A DNA stretch of 64,000 nucleotides from Ornithobacterium rhinotracheale DSM 15997 (lineage in GTDB: Bacteria > Bacteroidota > Bacteroidia > Flavobacteriales > Weeksellaceae), in contig NC_018016.1 of NCBI RefSeq assembly GCF_000265465.1, forward strand, positions 1,788,001 through 1,852,000. The letters are read 5' to 3'. This document shows positions 36,601-45,197 of the stretch, one piece after another; the first letter of the stretch is position 1; each line of letters starts with the position of its first letter. Position numbers and translations under genes: made by a program. The notes beneath the pieces are model-generated. The model had not been told where the DNA came from, did not search any database, and was given only the letters and a program-made list of their open reading frames with translations.

Positions 36601-37863
36601 CCACATATCAAAGTATGGGCAGATGCCTCCAAAACCAATCTGTCCAAAAAAACACTTACCGATAGATTTACAGGTAAAGTTTATACTCTAGCAGGAGATG
36701 CCATCACACTAAAACAAGTAGGAGATAACAAAGTTTTAAACTTTGGAGAACAAAACAACTATATCGATTTAGGAAAAAACTATGAAGGGAAAACACTATT
36801 TATCATATCCAAACTAAATGAAACTACCACCAGCGGAATAAGCATGCTATTTGGGCATGATGGAGGAGCAGATTTTCATGGTGGCGGAAAAAAAGGGCCC
36901 ATCTTTAGCCAATGGTATATGACAGATAAAAACAAATTTGATGAAAGCAACGGAGGAAGAACAATGATTAACAGCTACAACAGCAACTATTTCACTACTA
37001 ATTTCTCTACCAATCAGCTCACGCTATATACTATGCGCACCGCCCAAGGAAAATCTCCAGCACGAGTTCGCTATATATCAAAAGACAGAGGATATGCAAA
37101 CAGAACATGGCAAGGAGAAATAGCCGAAGCTATCATCATAGACAAAGACTTAACCGACCAAGAAATAAGAGAAATCAATCTCTATCTAATGGATAAATAC
37201 GGAATAGCCCATAGCGAAGACACCTCTTCAGATGTGCCCAATCGTATCCCTGGACTGGTATCCAGAATTAATGCAGACAATGTAAACCTAGCAGAAGGCA
37301 CTGTCTATGATGATGTCTCTATGAGTAGAGTTTCTATCGTAAATAAAGAGCAAGTAGAAGTAAAAACTTTACCAATAGCCACCAACGCCAAAGTATTTGA
37401 TATGAAAGGCGGCTACCTTCAGCTAAGCAAAACCTACGAAGGCAAAACAATCTTTGTAGTCTCTAAGCTAAACCCTAACACAACTAGCAATTTTAGTATG
37501 CTATTAGGACATAGCAACACAGCAGATTTGCACAGTGGAGGCAGCAAAGGCAGTATTTTCAGTGGCTGGATATCAGACAGAGATAGGTTTAATTCCACAA
37601 ACGGAGGGATAACTACAGTAAATACTCAACCTAAGGATTATTTTAATACTAACTTTATTACTGATAAATTGGCTCTCTATACCCTAAGAACTGCTAATGG
37701 AAAAGGGGGTGCAAGAATAGACCAAATATCTAAAGATCGAGGAAGAAATGATAGAATTTGGAAAGGCGAAATTGGAGAAGTCTTAATCTACGACCGCCAA
37801 CTTACCGATGAGGAAATCCACCAAGTGAATCAGTATTTAATGCAGAAATTTGACATCAAGTAG
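33634..37863 (+). CDS. Large secreted BNR/beta-propeller protein with PKD and duplicated C-terminal domain
   Basis: 1409 residues with a signal peptide (SALKAQ). A basic, charged region (about 60-145, RTRRSLFSPR) precedes a BNR/sortilin-like propeller; Asp-box motifs appear at about 262 (SRDGGVTW), 367 (STDGGSSW), 431 (SDDSGENW), 738 (SNDGGKNW) and 787 (SKDGGESY). A PKD-like domain spans about 900-973 (ITWDFPGA to GRFGVRLTLQDD). Two tandem copies of a roughly 200-residue concanavalin-like domain follow (about 986-1190 and 1203-1409), sharing YEGKT, ISKDRG and a W.GEI.E motif. I see no typical T9SS C-terminal signal. Likely an adhesin or surface glycan-binding protein. Confidence 0.85.
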   Translation: MFRYLIIFLLAFSALKAQSREEEPQFYIAMKSANPNVYVVDSLYEIYRNKTSNEFSPEVLKAIKAEKQKHKEPRSSWLSNARKESAPMKKEFRSEYEKEYLEWRKEVQPYINEKGFVEYPTEREMKANFSTQPKTKKRTRRSLFSPRSANASSIYDSEEVPYHATFEGWHYYGPVQMLTNDGRPHVTSQANVRAFAQSASNPNYAVCAVENGTIYVSKNKGGMWHYAAKNYNIKGVTALSFSASNENVIFAGVSAGWGVGRLYVSRDGGVTWKDITSNFNELPKYSSPGNAISKIISVSVDDNPMNDIVLLATNRGVLRLRQSSVGGEVSYRFEVLLEKGITDVVSRPNHKGEFYALAFNDAKNHLYFYKSTDGGSSWEIKGTAGKGWFEPEKRMQKSFGGRLATSLSNDNIVYAYLIENREAEDNGYLGVYRSDDSGENWTLPNTNGPGRGAQGYNSTTNRNLATFPFQPLGGYTQGFYNCAIVVSPTNPNHIVLGGLNAWESRNGGKSFGAFGGYQGGKQLHPDMQTFFQQKNEDGTVDTWLTTDGGINYSSDFFERENIVRTNGLGGDYWGFDVGEYNTTMGGGMYHNGDSYHVSSYGAGIFKHLGGGESSTGTVLPLNDERQMYFVDFGGVIVSPNLNEGFKTTTPLNPPPPEPYAGGDNQYYTQRDYIGNTYYYVQSKEEKAKGEAKLYYFSSKENKSLLLEELQFSPNASVQQYVVSFSNPLYQYLMVDNLIYASNDGGKNWTPKNKPFTSGNITFTISDTDPKTIYVLQRYNTKENIIKVSKDGGESYTDLANPEVGINYRHILNVRGTDIIFIFGNNKSKVFYYIDGNWKEYSEDLPFNLSIIEPKIQYRTGEFFMATSGAGIWTRKLPDEVLAKMNILKLNIDAPEKFSYNKEYIFNVTNTSLYYGKNITNITWDFPGATEVTDGNTNTPKVKYNKYGRFGVRLTLQDDKGNSYTHYFPDYLTVYPYCACDVPDAIKNILPHIKVWADASKTNLSKKTLTDRFTGKVYTLAGDAITLKQVGDNKVLNFGEQNNYIDLGKNYEGKTLFIISKLNETTTSGISMLFGHDGGADFHGGGKKGPIFSQWYMTDKNKFDESNGGRTMINSYNSNYFTTNFSTNQLTLYTMRTAQGKSPARVRYISKDRGYANRTWQGEIAEAIIIDKDLTDQEIREINLYLMDKYGIAHSEDTSSDVPNRIPGLVSRINADNVNLAEGTVYDDVSMSRVSIVNKEQVEVKTLPIATNAKVFDMKGGYLQLSKTYEGKTIFVVSKLNPNTTSNFSMLLGHSNTADLHSGGSKGSIFSGWISDRDRFNSTNGGITTVNTQPKDYFNTNFITDKLALYTLRTANGKGGARIDQISKDRGRNDRIWKGEIGEVLIYDRQLTDEEIHQVNQYLMQKFDIK

Positions 37864-37874
37864 AATTGTTTAAA

Positions 37875-37910
37875 AAAGTAAAGTCCGCTCAATCGAGCGG
37901 ACTTTACTTT
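37875..37910. terminator. Bidirectional terminator
   Basis: AAAGTAAAGTCCGCTC/GAGCGGACTTTACTTT around a 4-nt loop, between convergent genes. Confidence 0.85.
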
Positions 37911-37934
37911 TATCTTTAGTCAAAAAAACACATC

Positions 37935-39788
37935 TTACAAAGTATCTTTGAGCCATTTAAAGAAAGTGCGTTGCCAGAACAATCCGTTTTGTGGCTGTGT
38001 TACCCAGTGGTTTTCATCTGGGAAGAACAATAATTCAGATTTAATGTTCATCAATCGAGCAGCCGTATAAGCCTGCAAACCTTGGCTAATCGGCACGCGG
38101 TAATCTTTATCATTGTGAATGATTAAAATCGGAGTGTCCCAATCTTTTACATGTTCAATCGGGTTGAAGGTAGTATAAGATTTGTGCCCTTCCCAGTACG
38201 GGCCGCCTACATCATGATTCACAAAGAAAAGCTCTTCGGTTTCGCCATACATACTGCGCAAATCAAACACACCACAATGTGCGATAAACGATTTAAAACG
38301 CTTTTTGTGAATACCTGCTAAATAATAAACAGAATATCCGCCGTAGCTTGCGCCCACAGCTCCCAATCGGTCATTGTCTACATAAGGCTCTTTGGCAAGC
38401 GCGTCGATGGCAGAAAGATAATCGCGCATAGCTTGTCCGCCCCAGTCGCCACTGATGTCTTCGTTCCATTTTACCCCAAAACCTGGAAGCCCTCGGCGGT
38501 TTGGAGCCACAACAATGTAGCCTTCTGCAGCCATTAGGGCAAAATTCCAACGGAAACTATAAAATTGATTTACAGGAGACTGAGGTCCGCCTTGGCAATA
38601 AAGTAAGGTTGGGTATTTTTTGTTTTTATCAAAATTCGGTGGAAAAATCACATTTACAAGCATTTCCTTGTTGTCCGTGGTTTTAATCCATCTTTGTTCC
38701 ACTTTAGAAGGAGTAACTTGGCTATAAAAAGCATCGTTCACTTGTGTGAGCGGACTTAATTTTTTTGATTTTAAATCAAAGCTAAAGACTTCTGCCGCAT
38801 GATTGATGTCGGTTTTTTCTACAATCAATTGGTTGCCCACTTCGCCCACAATGTGCGTGATGTTGTGCATTCCTTTTGAAAGCTGAGTCACTTTGGGTTT
38901 TTTATACAAATCGCTGATTTCAAAAACTTGCTCTTCGCCTGGCGTAGGTGCTACAAAGTAGATTTTATCGCCTTTTTTGTTCCAAATAAAGCTATTTACT
39001 GTGCCGTCCCAATCTTTAGTCAAGTTGATTTTTTTGCCTTTCGCCAAAATAAAAATATCGTTTTTGTCAGCTTCGTAGCCATCAGTTGCCATGCTTGTCC
39101 ACGCCATCACGCCTTGCTCATTGAAAGCAGGTTGCGTGTCATAGCCCATCATACCTTTAGTTAAATTTTCTGTTTCTTGGCTTTTCAAATCATAGGCATA
39201 TACATCGGTGTTGGTAGAAGTCATGTAAGCCTTTCCATATAATTTTTTGGACACATATACGGCTTTGCTTCCGTCTGTGTTCCAAGTAAACTCTACGATA
39301 TTATAAGGCTCATCTTTGAGCATTTCTATCTCTTCGCCTGTTTTTAAATTTCGGATAAATAAATGTGTGAAATGCCCATTGTTCCAAGTGTCCCAGTGGC
39401 GATGTTGCAGGTCGCTGTACAAATATCCTGTGGATTTGCTTAAATCTGGATAAATGTCTTTGGCTTCAATTTTTTCGACTAAAACTTCTTTGGTGAAAAG
39501 TTCAAATTCGCCATTTGGCGAGATTTTTTTGTCAAAACTTTTCGCAAATTCTTTCGAAACCTTGTGCGATGTTTTATCCTTTAAATTAAGGCTAAAATAT
39601 TCCGTTGGGATTTTGTTTTCTGCCATGTTTGGCGTACTCACTTGATAAATAAGGTTTTGATTGTCAGGTGTGAGGCTAATGCTTTTTACACGCCCCAGTT
39701 GCCAGAGTGTTTCTGGCGTAAGTTGTTGTTTTTGAGCCATGGTTAAAGAAAATAGGCTAAATAATGTGGTTACAAATATTCGTTTCAT
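37935..39788 (-). CDS. S9 family prolyl oligopeptidase-type peptidase
   Basis: 617 residues with a signal peptide (LTMAQ). The N-terminal propeller is followed by an alpha/beta hydrolase domain with the nucleophile in GASYGGYS, Asp in NDKDYRVP and His in DENHWV. This is the acylaminoacyl/dipeptidyl-peptidase type common in periplasms of asaccharolytic Bacteroidetes. It sits 18 nt after lptB and is probably read from the same promoter. Confidence 0.93.
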   Translation of the reverse strand: MKRIFVTTLFSLFSLTMAQKQQLTPETLWQLGRVKSISLTPDNQNLIYQVSTPNMAENKIPTEYFSLNLKDKTSHKVSKEFAKSFDKKISPNGEFELFTKEVLVEKIEAKDIYPDLSKSTGYLYSDLQHRHWDTWNNGHFTHLFIRNLKTGEEIEMLKDEPYNIVEFTWNTDGSKAVYVSKKLYGKAYMTSTNTDVYAYDLKSQETENLTKGMMGYDTQPAFNEQGVMAWTSMATDGYEADKNDIFILAKGKKINLTKDWDGTVNSFIWNKKGDKIYFVAPTPGEEQVFEISDLYKKPKVTQLSKGMHNITHIVGEVGNQLIVEKTDINHAAEVFSFDLKSKKLSPLTQVNDAFYSQVTPSKVEQRWIKTTDNKEMLVNVIFPPNFDKNKKYPTLLYCQGGPQSPVNQFYSFRWNFALMAAEGYIVVAPNRRGLPGFGVKWNEDISGDWGGQAMRDYLSAIDALAKEPYVDNDRLGAVGASYGGYSVYYLAGIHKKRFKSFIAHCGVFDLRSMYGETEELFFVNHDVGGPYWEGHKSYTTFNPIEHVKDWDTPILIIHNDKDYRVPISQGLQAYTAARLMNIKSELLFFPDENHWVTQPQNGLFWQRTFFKWLKDTL

Positions 39789-39806
39789 TAAAAAAATAGC
39801 TAAAAA

Positions 39807-40538
39807 TTAAATTTTTTCGAGTCTAAAGTTTTCTCCAAGGTACACGCGGCGCACATCTGGATCATCGGCAAGCTCTTCGGGAGAGCCTTCTTTTAGGATA
39901 CGCCCTTCAAACATGATGTAAGTCTTGTCGGTAATGGCGAGCGTTTGTTGCACATTGTGGTCGGTAATGAGGATTCCGATATCTTTCTTTACGAGCGAGC
40001 GAACGATTTTCTGAATGTCTTCTACCGCAATGGGGTCTACTCCCGCAAACGGCTCATCGAGCAAAATAAATTTTGGATTTACAGCCAAGGCACGCGCAAT
40101 TTCGCAACGGCGACGCTCCCCTCCAGAAAGCAAATCTCCGCGGTTTTTGCGTACATGCTCCAGCCCAAACTCTTCGATGAGTTCGTCACATTTTTGTTTG
40201 CGCTCCTTGCTAGAAAGTCCGTTTACCATTTGCAAAACACCCATGATGTTGTCTTCCACCGTAAGTTTTCTAAAAACAGAAGCTTCCTGCGCCAAGTAGC
40301 CAATTCCCTTTTGCGCACGGCGGTACATGGCGTTTTTGGTAATATCATCTTTGTCTAGAAAAACCTTACCCTCGGTAGGTTTTATCAGCCCTACAATCAT
40401 GTAGAAAGTAGTGGTCTTGCCAGCACCATTGGGACCCAGAAGTCCGATGATTTCGCCCTGTTTTACTTCAAGAGAAACATCTTTTACCACATTTTTCTTT
40501 CCGTAACTTTTGATTAAATGTTCGCCTCGTAAAATCAT
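39807..40538 (-). CDS. lptB: LPS export ABC transporter ATPase LptB
   Basis: 243 residues. Walker A is GPNGAGKTT, the signature LSGGERRR, and Walker [13 protein letters not shown] followed by ITDHN. The strong match to LptB (including [18 protein letters not shown]) supports the name. It powers LPS extraction from the inner membrane towards the LptD-like protein encoded at 17958-20585; LptF/G permeases are not in this window. Confidence 0.95.
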   Translation of the reverse strand: MILRGEHLIKSYGKKNVVKDVSLEVKQGEIIGLLGPNGAGKTTTFYMIVGLIKPTEGKVFLDKDDITKNAMYRRAQKGIGYLAQEASVFRKLTVEDNIMGVLQMVNGLSSKERKQKCDELIEEFGLEHVRKNRGDLLSGGERRRCEIARALAVNPKFILLDEPFAGVDPIAVEDIQKIVRSLVKKDIGILITDHNVQQTLAITDKTYIMFEGRILKEGSPEELADDPDVRRVYLGENFRLEKI

Positions 40539-40560
40539 TTTTTGTCCAATAAATTATGCA

Positions 40561-40568
40561 CAAAGATA
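40561..40568 (-). promoter_or_regulatory. Promoter -7 box for lptB
   Basis: TATCTTTG on the minus strand, 22 nt before the lptB ATG, in a region shared with the divergent GDPD gene. Confidence 0.6.
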
Positions 40569-40639
40569 ACTAAATTTAAAATATACCCACTTTTTAAAAA
40601 GAAAAGAAGAAATTTACATTTAAGAATGATACAAATCAT

Positions 40640-40647
40640 TAACTTTG
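40640..40647 (+). promoter_or_regulatory. Promoter -7 box abutting the GDPD start
   Basis: TAACTTTG ends 5 nt before the ATG at 40653, suggesting a leaderless mRNA. Confidence 0.55.
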
Positions 40648-40652
40648 TGCCT

Positions 40653-41522
40653 ATGAAAAATAAAACATTTCTGTTATTAAGCCTTTTTTTATGGTTGATT
40701 TGGTCGTGCAACCCTTCCAAGCAAAAAGAAGAAATAGCCACAGAACCAGTTACTTCTACTAGCGATTATTTTCATAGCGACCAAGTTTTAATTTCTGCGC
40801 ACCGAGGTGGTAGCGGATTGAAAAATTATCCCGAAAACTGCTTAGAAACCATGCAGTATTTAAGAGACTATGGCGTAAATCTTTTTGAAATAGATATCAC
40901 AGAATCCTCAGACCATCAATTGCTTTTGATGCACGATGACCATTTTGAGCGCACCACCACAGGAACGGGCTCACTCGAGGGGAAAACAGCAGCAGAATTG
41001 CGCCAAGTGAATTTGGTAGACGATTTTGGCAATGCAACAACTTATAAAATGCCATTTTTAAAAGATGTGCTTGCTTGGGGGAAAAAGGAGCACGCTTATT
41101 TTATGATTGATTTTAAAAAAGGCGTTTCATACCAAAAAGTGATCAAGGAAATTCGTGATGCCGATATGCAAGACCAAGTGGCACTGATCTCATATAGCGT
41201 GGCACAAGCCGAAAAATTACACAAATTGGCTCCAGAAATGATGATTTCGGTTTCTGCGCGAAACCAGCAGGAGCTTGATTGGATTTTGGCGACCAACATT
41301 CCGCATGATAAAATGGTGGCTTTTACGGGAACCAAACTTTCATCTAAACAATTGTACAAAAATCTTGAAGAATTAGGAATTCCTGTGAATTTGGGAACTC
41401 TAGGAAACTTAGATAAAAGCGCCGAAGCCAAAGGCGATGATTTATACAAAAAATGGCACAAAGAGGGCGTGAATATCTTTTCAACCGATCGTCCGCTCGA
41501 GGTATATCGTGTCTTTCACTAA
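40653..41522 (+). CDS. Glycerophosphodiester phosphodiesterase, lipoprotein
   Basis: 289 residues from the ATG at 40653; earlier in-frame starts lie in the promoter region and precede the lipoprotein signal (LIWSC, Cys19). GDPD motifs: SAHRGGSGLKNYPENCLE, the EIDIT metal pair and MHDDHFERTT. It hydrolyses glycerophosphodiesters to glycerol-3-phosphate and an alcohol. Followed 14 nt later by bshC. Confidence 0.92.
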   Translation: MKNKTFLLLSLFLWLIWSCNPSKQKEEIATEPVTSTSDYFHSDQVLISAHRGGSGLKNYPENCLETMQYLRDYGVNLFEIDITESSDHQLLLMHDDHFERTTTGTGSLEGKTAAELRQVNLVDDFGNATTYKMPFLKDVLAWGKKEHAYFMIDFKKGVSYQKVIKEIRDADMQDQVALISYSVAQAEKLHKLAPEMMISVSARNQQELDWILATNIPHDKMVAFTGTKLSSKQLYKNLEELGIPVNLGTLGNLDKSAEAKGDDLYKKWHKEGVNIFSTDRPLEVYRVFH

Positions 41523-41536
41523 GCCGAAGAAAAACA

Positions 41537-43132
41537 ATGAAAAATATAGATTTAAAAGATACCAGCGTTTCAGCAATTATCAAAGATTATTTGAGTCAAA
41601 AAGATTCGCTGAAATTTGCATATCATCGTTTTCCAAGTTTTGAAAACTATGTAGCCCAAGCCGAGGAAAAGGCTCAAAACTACACGCACCGCAAAGTGCT
41701 CTTTGCCGAACTCCAAAAGCAACACGAGGGGCTAAATTTAAGCCCAAAACAAAAAGAAAATTTAGCCCTTTTAGCCCAAGAAAATACACTTACGGTAACT
41801 ACGGGGCACCAGCTAAACATAGCCACGGGACCGCTATACTTTTTATACAAAATCATGCATGTGGTTAAGCTGAGCGATGAGCTTAATCAAAAACAACAAA
41901 AATGGAATTTTGTGCCCATTTATTGGATGGCAACCGAAGACCACGATTGGGACGAAATAGACCATTTTAATCTCTATAACCAAAAATATACTTGCCACAA
42001 GGAGCAAGTGGGCGGAGCCGTTGGGCGATTGGATACCTCGGGAATGGAGGCGGTGATTTCAGCGTTAAAAGAAAAATTGCCCCCAAATCGATTTTCTGAA
42101 GAAGTGATTGCGATGTTGGAAAAAGCTTATGCCTCAGGGCGTACTCTGGCAGAGGCGACGCGCGTGCTTGTGCAGGAACTTTTGGGCGAATATGGGATTT
42201 TGATTCTAGATGCCGATTCGCATGAATTAAAAAAATTAATGATTCCGTATTTTGAGCAAGAATTGCTTGAAAATCCGAGCCAATCGCTGGTGCAGGCTAC
42301 CAACGAAAAGTTGAGCGAGTATAAAAATCAAGCCTATGCACGAGAAATCAATCTGTTTTATTTAAGTGAAAATAAAAGAGAACGCATTGAGCGTGAGGGA
42401 GAAGAATTTGTTTTGGTGGATTCGCAACAGAAATTTAGCCAAGATGAATTTTCACAGATTCTGCACAAAACACCAGAAAAATTCAGTCCAAATGTGATTT
42501 TGCGCCCGATGTATCAAGAAGTGATTTTGCCGAATGTTGCCTACATTGGAGGTGGTGGAGAAATTGCGTATTGGCTACAATTAAAAGAGGTTTTTGCACA
42601 CTATGGCGTGATTTTCCCGATGTTGGTTGTGAGAAATTCGGCATTGGTTTTGCCTGAAAATTTAGCCAGAAAAGCGGAGAATTTAGGATTAAACGAGCAT
42701 AATATGTTTGAGCCGATGCACGAGTTTACAAGGCATTTGGTGGAAGAAAATTCAGATTTAATCGAGGAATTAGAAGCTTTAAAAAATGTGCTAAAATCGA
42801 ATTTTGAAAAAGCCCATGCTTTGGCTCAAAAAACTGATGTAAGCTTTGCTCAAATGCTTAAAGCTCAGGAGGCTAGACAAATTAAAGGCTACAAAAAAAT
42901 GCGTAAGCGTTTGCTCAAAGCCGAAAGAATTAAAATGAATGATAAGGTGCAACGCATCGAGCAATTGTTCAATTTTATGTTCCCCAATGGAACTTGGCAA
43001 GAGCGTCGCATCAATTTTATTCAATTTTATGTGGAGCAGGGGCAGGAGTTTATCCAAGAAATTTACAAAGGATTGCTCCAGCTGGAGAATAAATTTATAA
43101 TATTAAACATCAAAGGCATACAACAAAAATAA
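41537..43132 (+). CDS. bshC: Bacillithiol biosynthesis cysteine-adding enzyme
   Basis: 531 residues from the ATG at 41537. The family motifs TVTTGHQLNIATGPLYFLYK and FVPIYWMATEDHDWDEI are present, with the C-terminal coiled coil (about 430-500). BshC adds Cys to GlcN-malate to finish bacillithiol, implying that this organism uses that thiol. BshA and BshB are not in the window. Length matches the family. Confidence 0.95.
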   Translation: MKNIDLKDTSVSAIIKDYLSQKDSLKFAYHRFPSFENYVAQAEEKAQNYTHRKVLFAELQKQHEGLNLSPKQKENLALLAQENTLTVTTGHQLNIATGPLYFLYKIMHVVKLSDELNQKQQKWNFVPIYWMATEDHDWDEIDHFNLYNQKYTCHKEQVGGAVGRLDTSGMEAVISALKEKLPPNRFSEEVIAMLEKAYASGRTLAEATRVLVQELLGEYGILILDADSHELKKLMIPYFEQELLENPSQSLVQATNEKLSEYKNQAYAREINLFYLSENKRERIEREGEEFVLVDSQQKFSQDEFSQILHKTPEKFSPNVILRPMYQEVILPNVAYIGGGGEIAYWLQLKEVFAHYGVIFPMLVVRNSALVLPENLARKAENLGLNEHNMFEPMHEFTRHLVEENSDLIEELEALKNVLKSNFEKAHALAQKTDVSFAQMLKAQEARQIKGYKKMRKRLLKAERIKMNDKVQRIEQLFNFMFPNGTWQERRINFIQFYVEQGQEFIQEIYKGLLQLENKFIILNIKGIQQK

Positions 43133-43138
43133 AAGTTG

Positions 43139-43146
43139 TACTTTTG
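43139..43146 (+). promoter_or_regulatory. Promoter -7 box for the LysM/PBP1 gene
   Basis: TACTTTTG, 18 nt before the ATG at 43165. Confidence 0.5.
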
Positions 43147-43164
43147 CTTAAAAGTTATAGAAAT

Positions 43165-45075
43165 ATGAAGAAATTCTTTGTCAGTCTGTCGTTAGCATTT
43201 ATGTCTTTGGCATTTGCCCAAGAAATGAAACACAGCGTGCAACCCAAAGAAACCATTTATGGAATTAGTAAAAAATATGGAGTTACACAGCAGCAATTGA
43301 AGAATGCCAATCCTTTTCTAAACAGTAGAGGTTTGCAAGTGGGCGATGTGCTAGTAATTCCTTCTAAAAATAATGCCAAAACGGATGTTTTAGAAGTGCA
43401 AGAGACAGTGCTTGTACAAGATTCAGAGGACGAAAACTTTTACTACATAGTCATAAAACCCAAGGAAAGTGTCTATCGTTTGGCTAAAAAATATAAAGTT
43501 TCGCAAGAAACCATTAATAGCTTAAACCCTTTTATTAAAGAAAGAGGACTGCAAGTGGGCGATGTGGTGAGAGTGCCTAAAAAAGATTCGCCGAGTGTTA
43601 CTAGCTCAAAACCTACGGTGGAGGGGCTCTATCATGTAAAAGCGGGAGACACCGTGTATAGCATTGCGCAAGCCAATGGCGTGAGCGAGGCAGATATTTA
43701 TGCGGCTAATAAAAAAGTGCAAGTAGAAGGTTTGCGAGCAGGGAGCTATATAAGGATTCCAGATACTCACACAGCAAATAAAGTGACCATTGAAAAGAAT
43801 TGGTTTAAATACAAAGTAGGCAAGAACGAAACAGTATTTTCTATTTTAGCTAAATACGATATTACGCTAGAAGAGCTATTGGAAAACAATCCAGATTTAA
43901 AAGATTTGCAGCCAGGAATGGTGATTTTGGTACCAGTGCAGAAAGGTGCAAATATCAAAACTTATGCAGAGGTGAGCAATCAAAAAGAAAGCGTGAAATC
44001 TGTGCAAGCGGAAAAAGATGGAGAGATTAATTTGGCTCTGATGTTGCCATTTTACCTAAATGCTCCTGAACATTATACAGGAGAGCGTAAAGTGGCTCAG
44101 GATTTTTACAAAGGAGCAAGAGTAGCGTTAGATGAATTGATTAAAAGTGGGAAAAAAATCAATATTAAAATAGTAGATGCTCAGAACGATCCCGCGATTT
44201 TAAGTTCATTTTACAATTCGCCAGAGATAGATAAGTATGACGCCATTATAGGACCTTTTTATCAAGACATGTTGGAGTTTACAGCTCAGCGATTAGAGAA
44301 AAAAGGAATTCCTGTTTTTTCGCCAGTAGTGAGTTCAGATAGGTTAAGTGCCTATAGCAATATGTATATGGCAACTCCGAGAGATGAGCACGCTGCAGAT
44401 ATATTGGTGGCAGAAATAGTGAAGAAATACCGAGGAGAGAAAATCAAGATTTTAACCACAAAAGAAGAACAAAAAATAGCCGATTATCTAAGTGCAGAAC
44501 TAGCCGATAATTTAAAGAAAGCAAATATAGAAATTGTTTACAGTCCAGATAATTTGGCACTAGTAGAAGAAAAGAAAAGTGTGCAATCAAATAATGGAGG
44601 AGTGGCAGAAGTGATTAAATTTCAGCCAGAAATTGCCATATTGGCATCAGAAAATAATTGGCTAGGAAATCAGTTTGTGAAAACAATCACGAGCCAATCG
44701 CCAGAAGACATCACAGGATTTAGTTTATATTTTGTAACAGCTTTAGATGTTTTTGATGCTAGCAATGCCAGAAATGTAGAAGCACTTAAGAAAATAGGAT
44801 TCACTTACACTTCATCTCGCATGATTAATAGTTATGGAGCTAATGAAAAAAGAATATTGCAAGCTTTTGAAGATAAATATTGCGAGAAACCTACCAAATA
44901 CATGGCGATAGGATATGATGTGGTGTATGATGTGGTAGACCGTATGGATAAAAACGGAAAAATAACCGATGCTAAGCGATCAGAAACTAGATTGTCGTCC
45001 AAATTTGGTTATGATAAAGCAGAAAACGGAAAAGCCAAAATCAACAAAGAGATTAGGGTAATCCGATTGAATTAA
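43165..45075 (+). CDS. LysM repeat and periplasmic-binding-fold protein
   Basis: 636 residues from the ATG at 43165, which fits the signal peptide (SLAFAQ). Four LysM repeats follow (start motifs HSVQPKETIYGISKKYGV, YYIVIKPKESVYRLAKKY, YHVKAGDTVYSIAQANGV, FKYKVGKNETVFSILAKY) up to about residue 265. From about 285 a PBP1-type ABC-binding fold begins (INLALMLPFYLNAP), similar to LppC/Leu-Ile-Val-binding folds. This is a known Bacteroidetes architecture; LysM should hold it to peptidoglycan. Ligand unknown. Confidence 0.92.
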   Translation: MKKFFVSLSLAFMSLAFAQEMKHSVQPKETIYGISKKYGVTQQQLKNANPFLNSRGLQVGDVLVIPSKNNAKTDVLEVQETVLVQDSEDENFYYIVIKPKESVYRLAKKYKVSQETINSLNPFIKERGLQVGDVVRVPKKDSPSVTSSKPTVEGLYHVKAGDTVYSIAQANGVSEADIYAANKKVQVEGLRAGSYIRIPDTHTANKVTIEKNWFKYKVGKNETVFSILAKYDITLEELLENNPDLKDLQPGMVILVPVQKGANIKTYAEVSNQKESVKSVQAEKDGEINLALMLPFYLNAPEHYTGERKVAQDFYKGARVALDELIKSGKKINIKIVDAQNDPAILSSFYNSPEIDKYDAIIGPFYQDMLEFTAQRLEKKGIPVFSPVVSSDRLSAYSNMYMATPRDEHAADILVAEIVKKYRGEKIKILTTKEEQKIADYLSAELADNLKKANIEIVYSPDNLALVEEKKSVQSNNGGVAEVIKFQPEIAILASENNWLGNQFVKTITSQSPEDITGFSLYFVTALDVFDASNARNVEALKKIGFTYTSSRMINSYGANEKRILQAFEDKYCEKPTKYMAIGYDVVYDVVDRMDKNGKITDAKRSETRLSSKFGYDKAENGKAKINKEIRVIRLN

Positions 45076-45102
45076 GAATGGCTCAGGAAATGTAAATAAA
45101 AG

Positions 45103-45130
45103 GCGACTAATAAGTTAGTCGCTTTTTTTT
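45103..45130 (+). terminator. Terminator after the LysM/PBP1 gene
   Basis: GCGACTAA/TTAGTCGC with loop TAAG, then T8. Confidence 0.88.
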
Positions 45131-45165
45131 ATAAAAAAAAATATAACTTGTTGTGAAAAATACGT

Positions 45166-45173
45166 TATCTTTG
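45166..45173 (+). promoter_or_regulatory. Promoter -7 box for the 45198 gene
   Basis: TATCTTTG, 24 nt before the ATG; TTG trinucleotides at 45148-45153 sit a little close for a -33 element. Confidence 0.5.
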
Positions 45174-45197
45174 TTGCAGATTTTAAATTAATTATAT

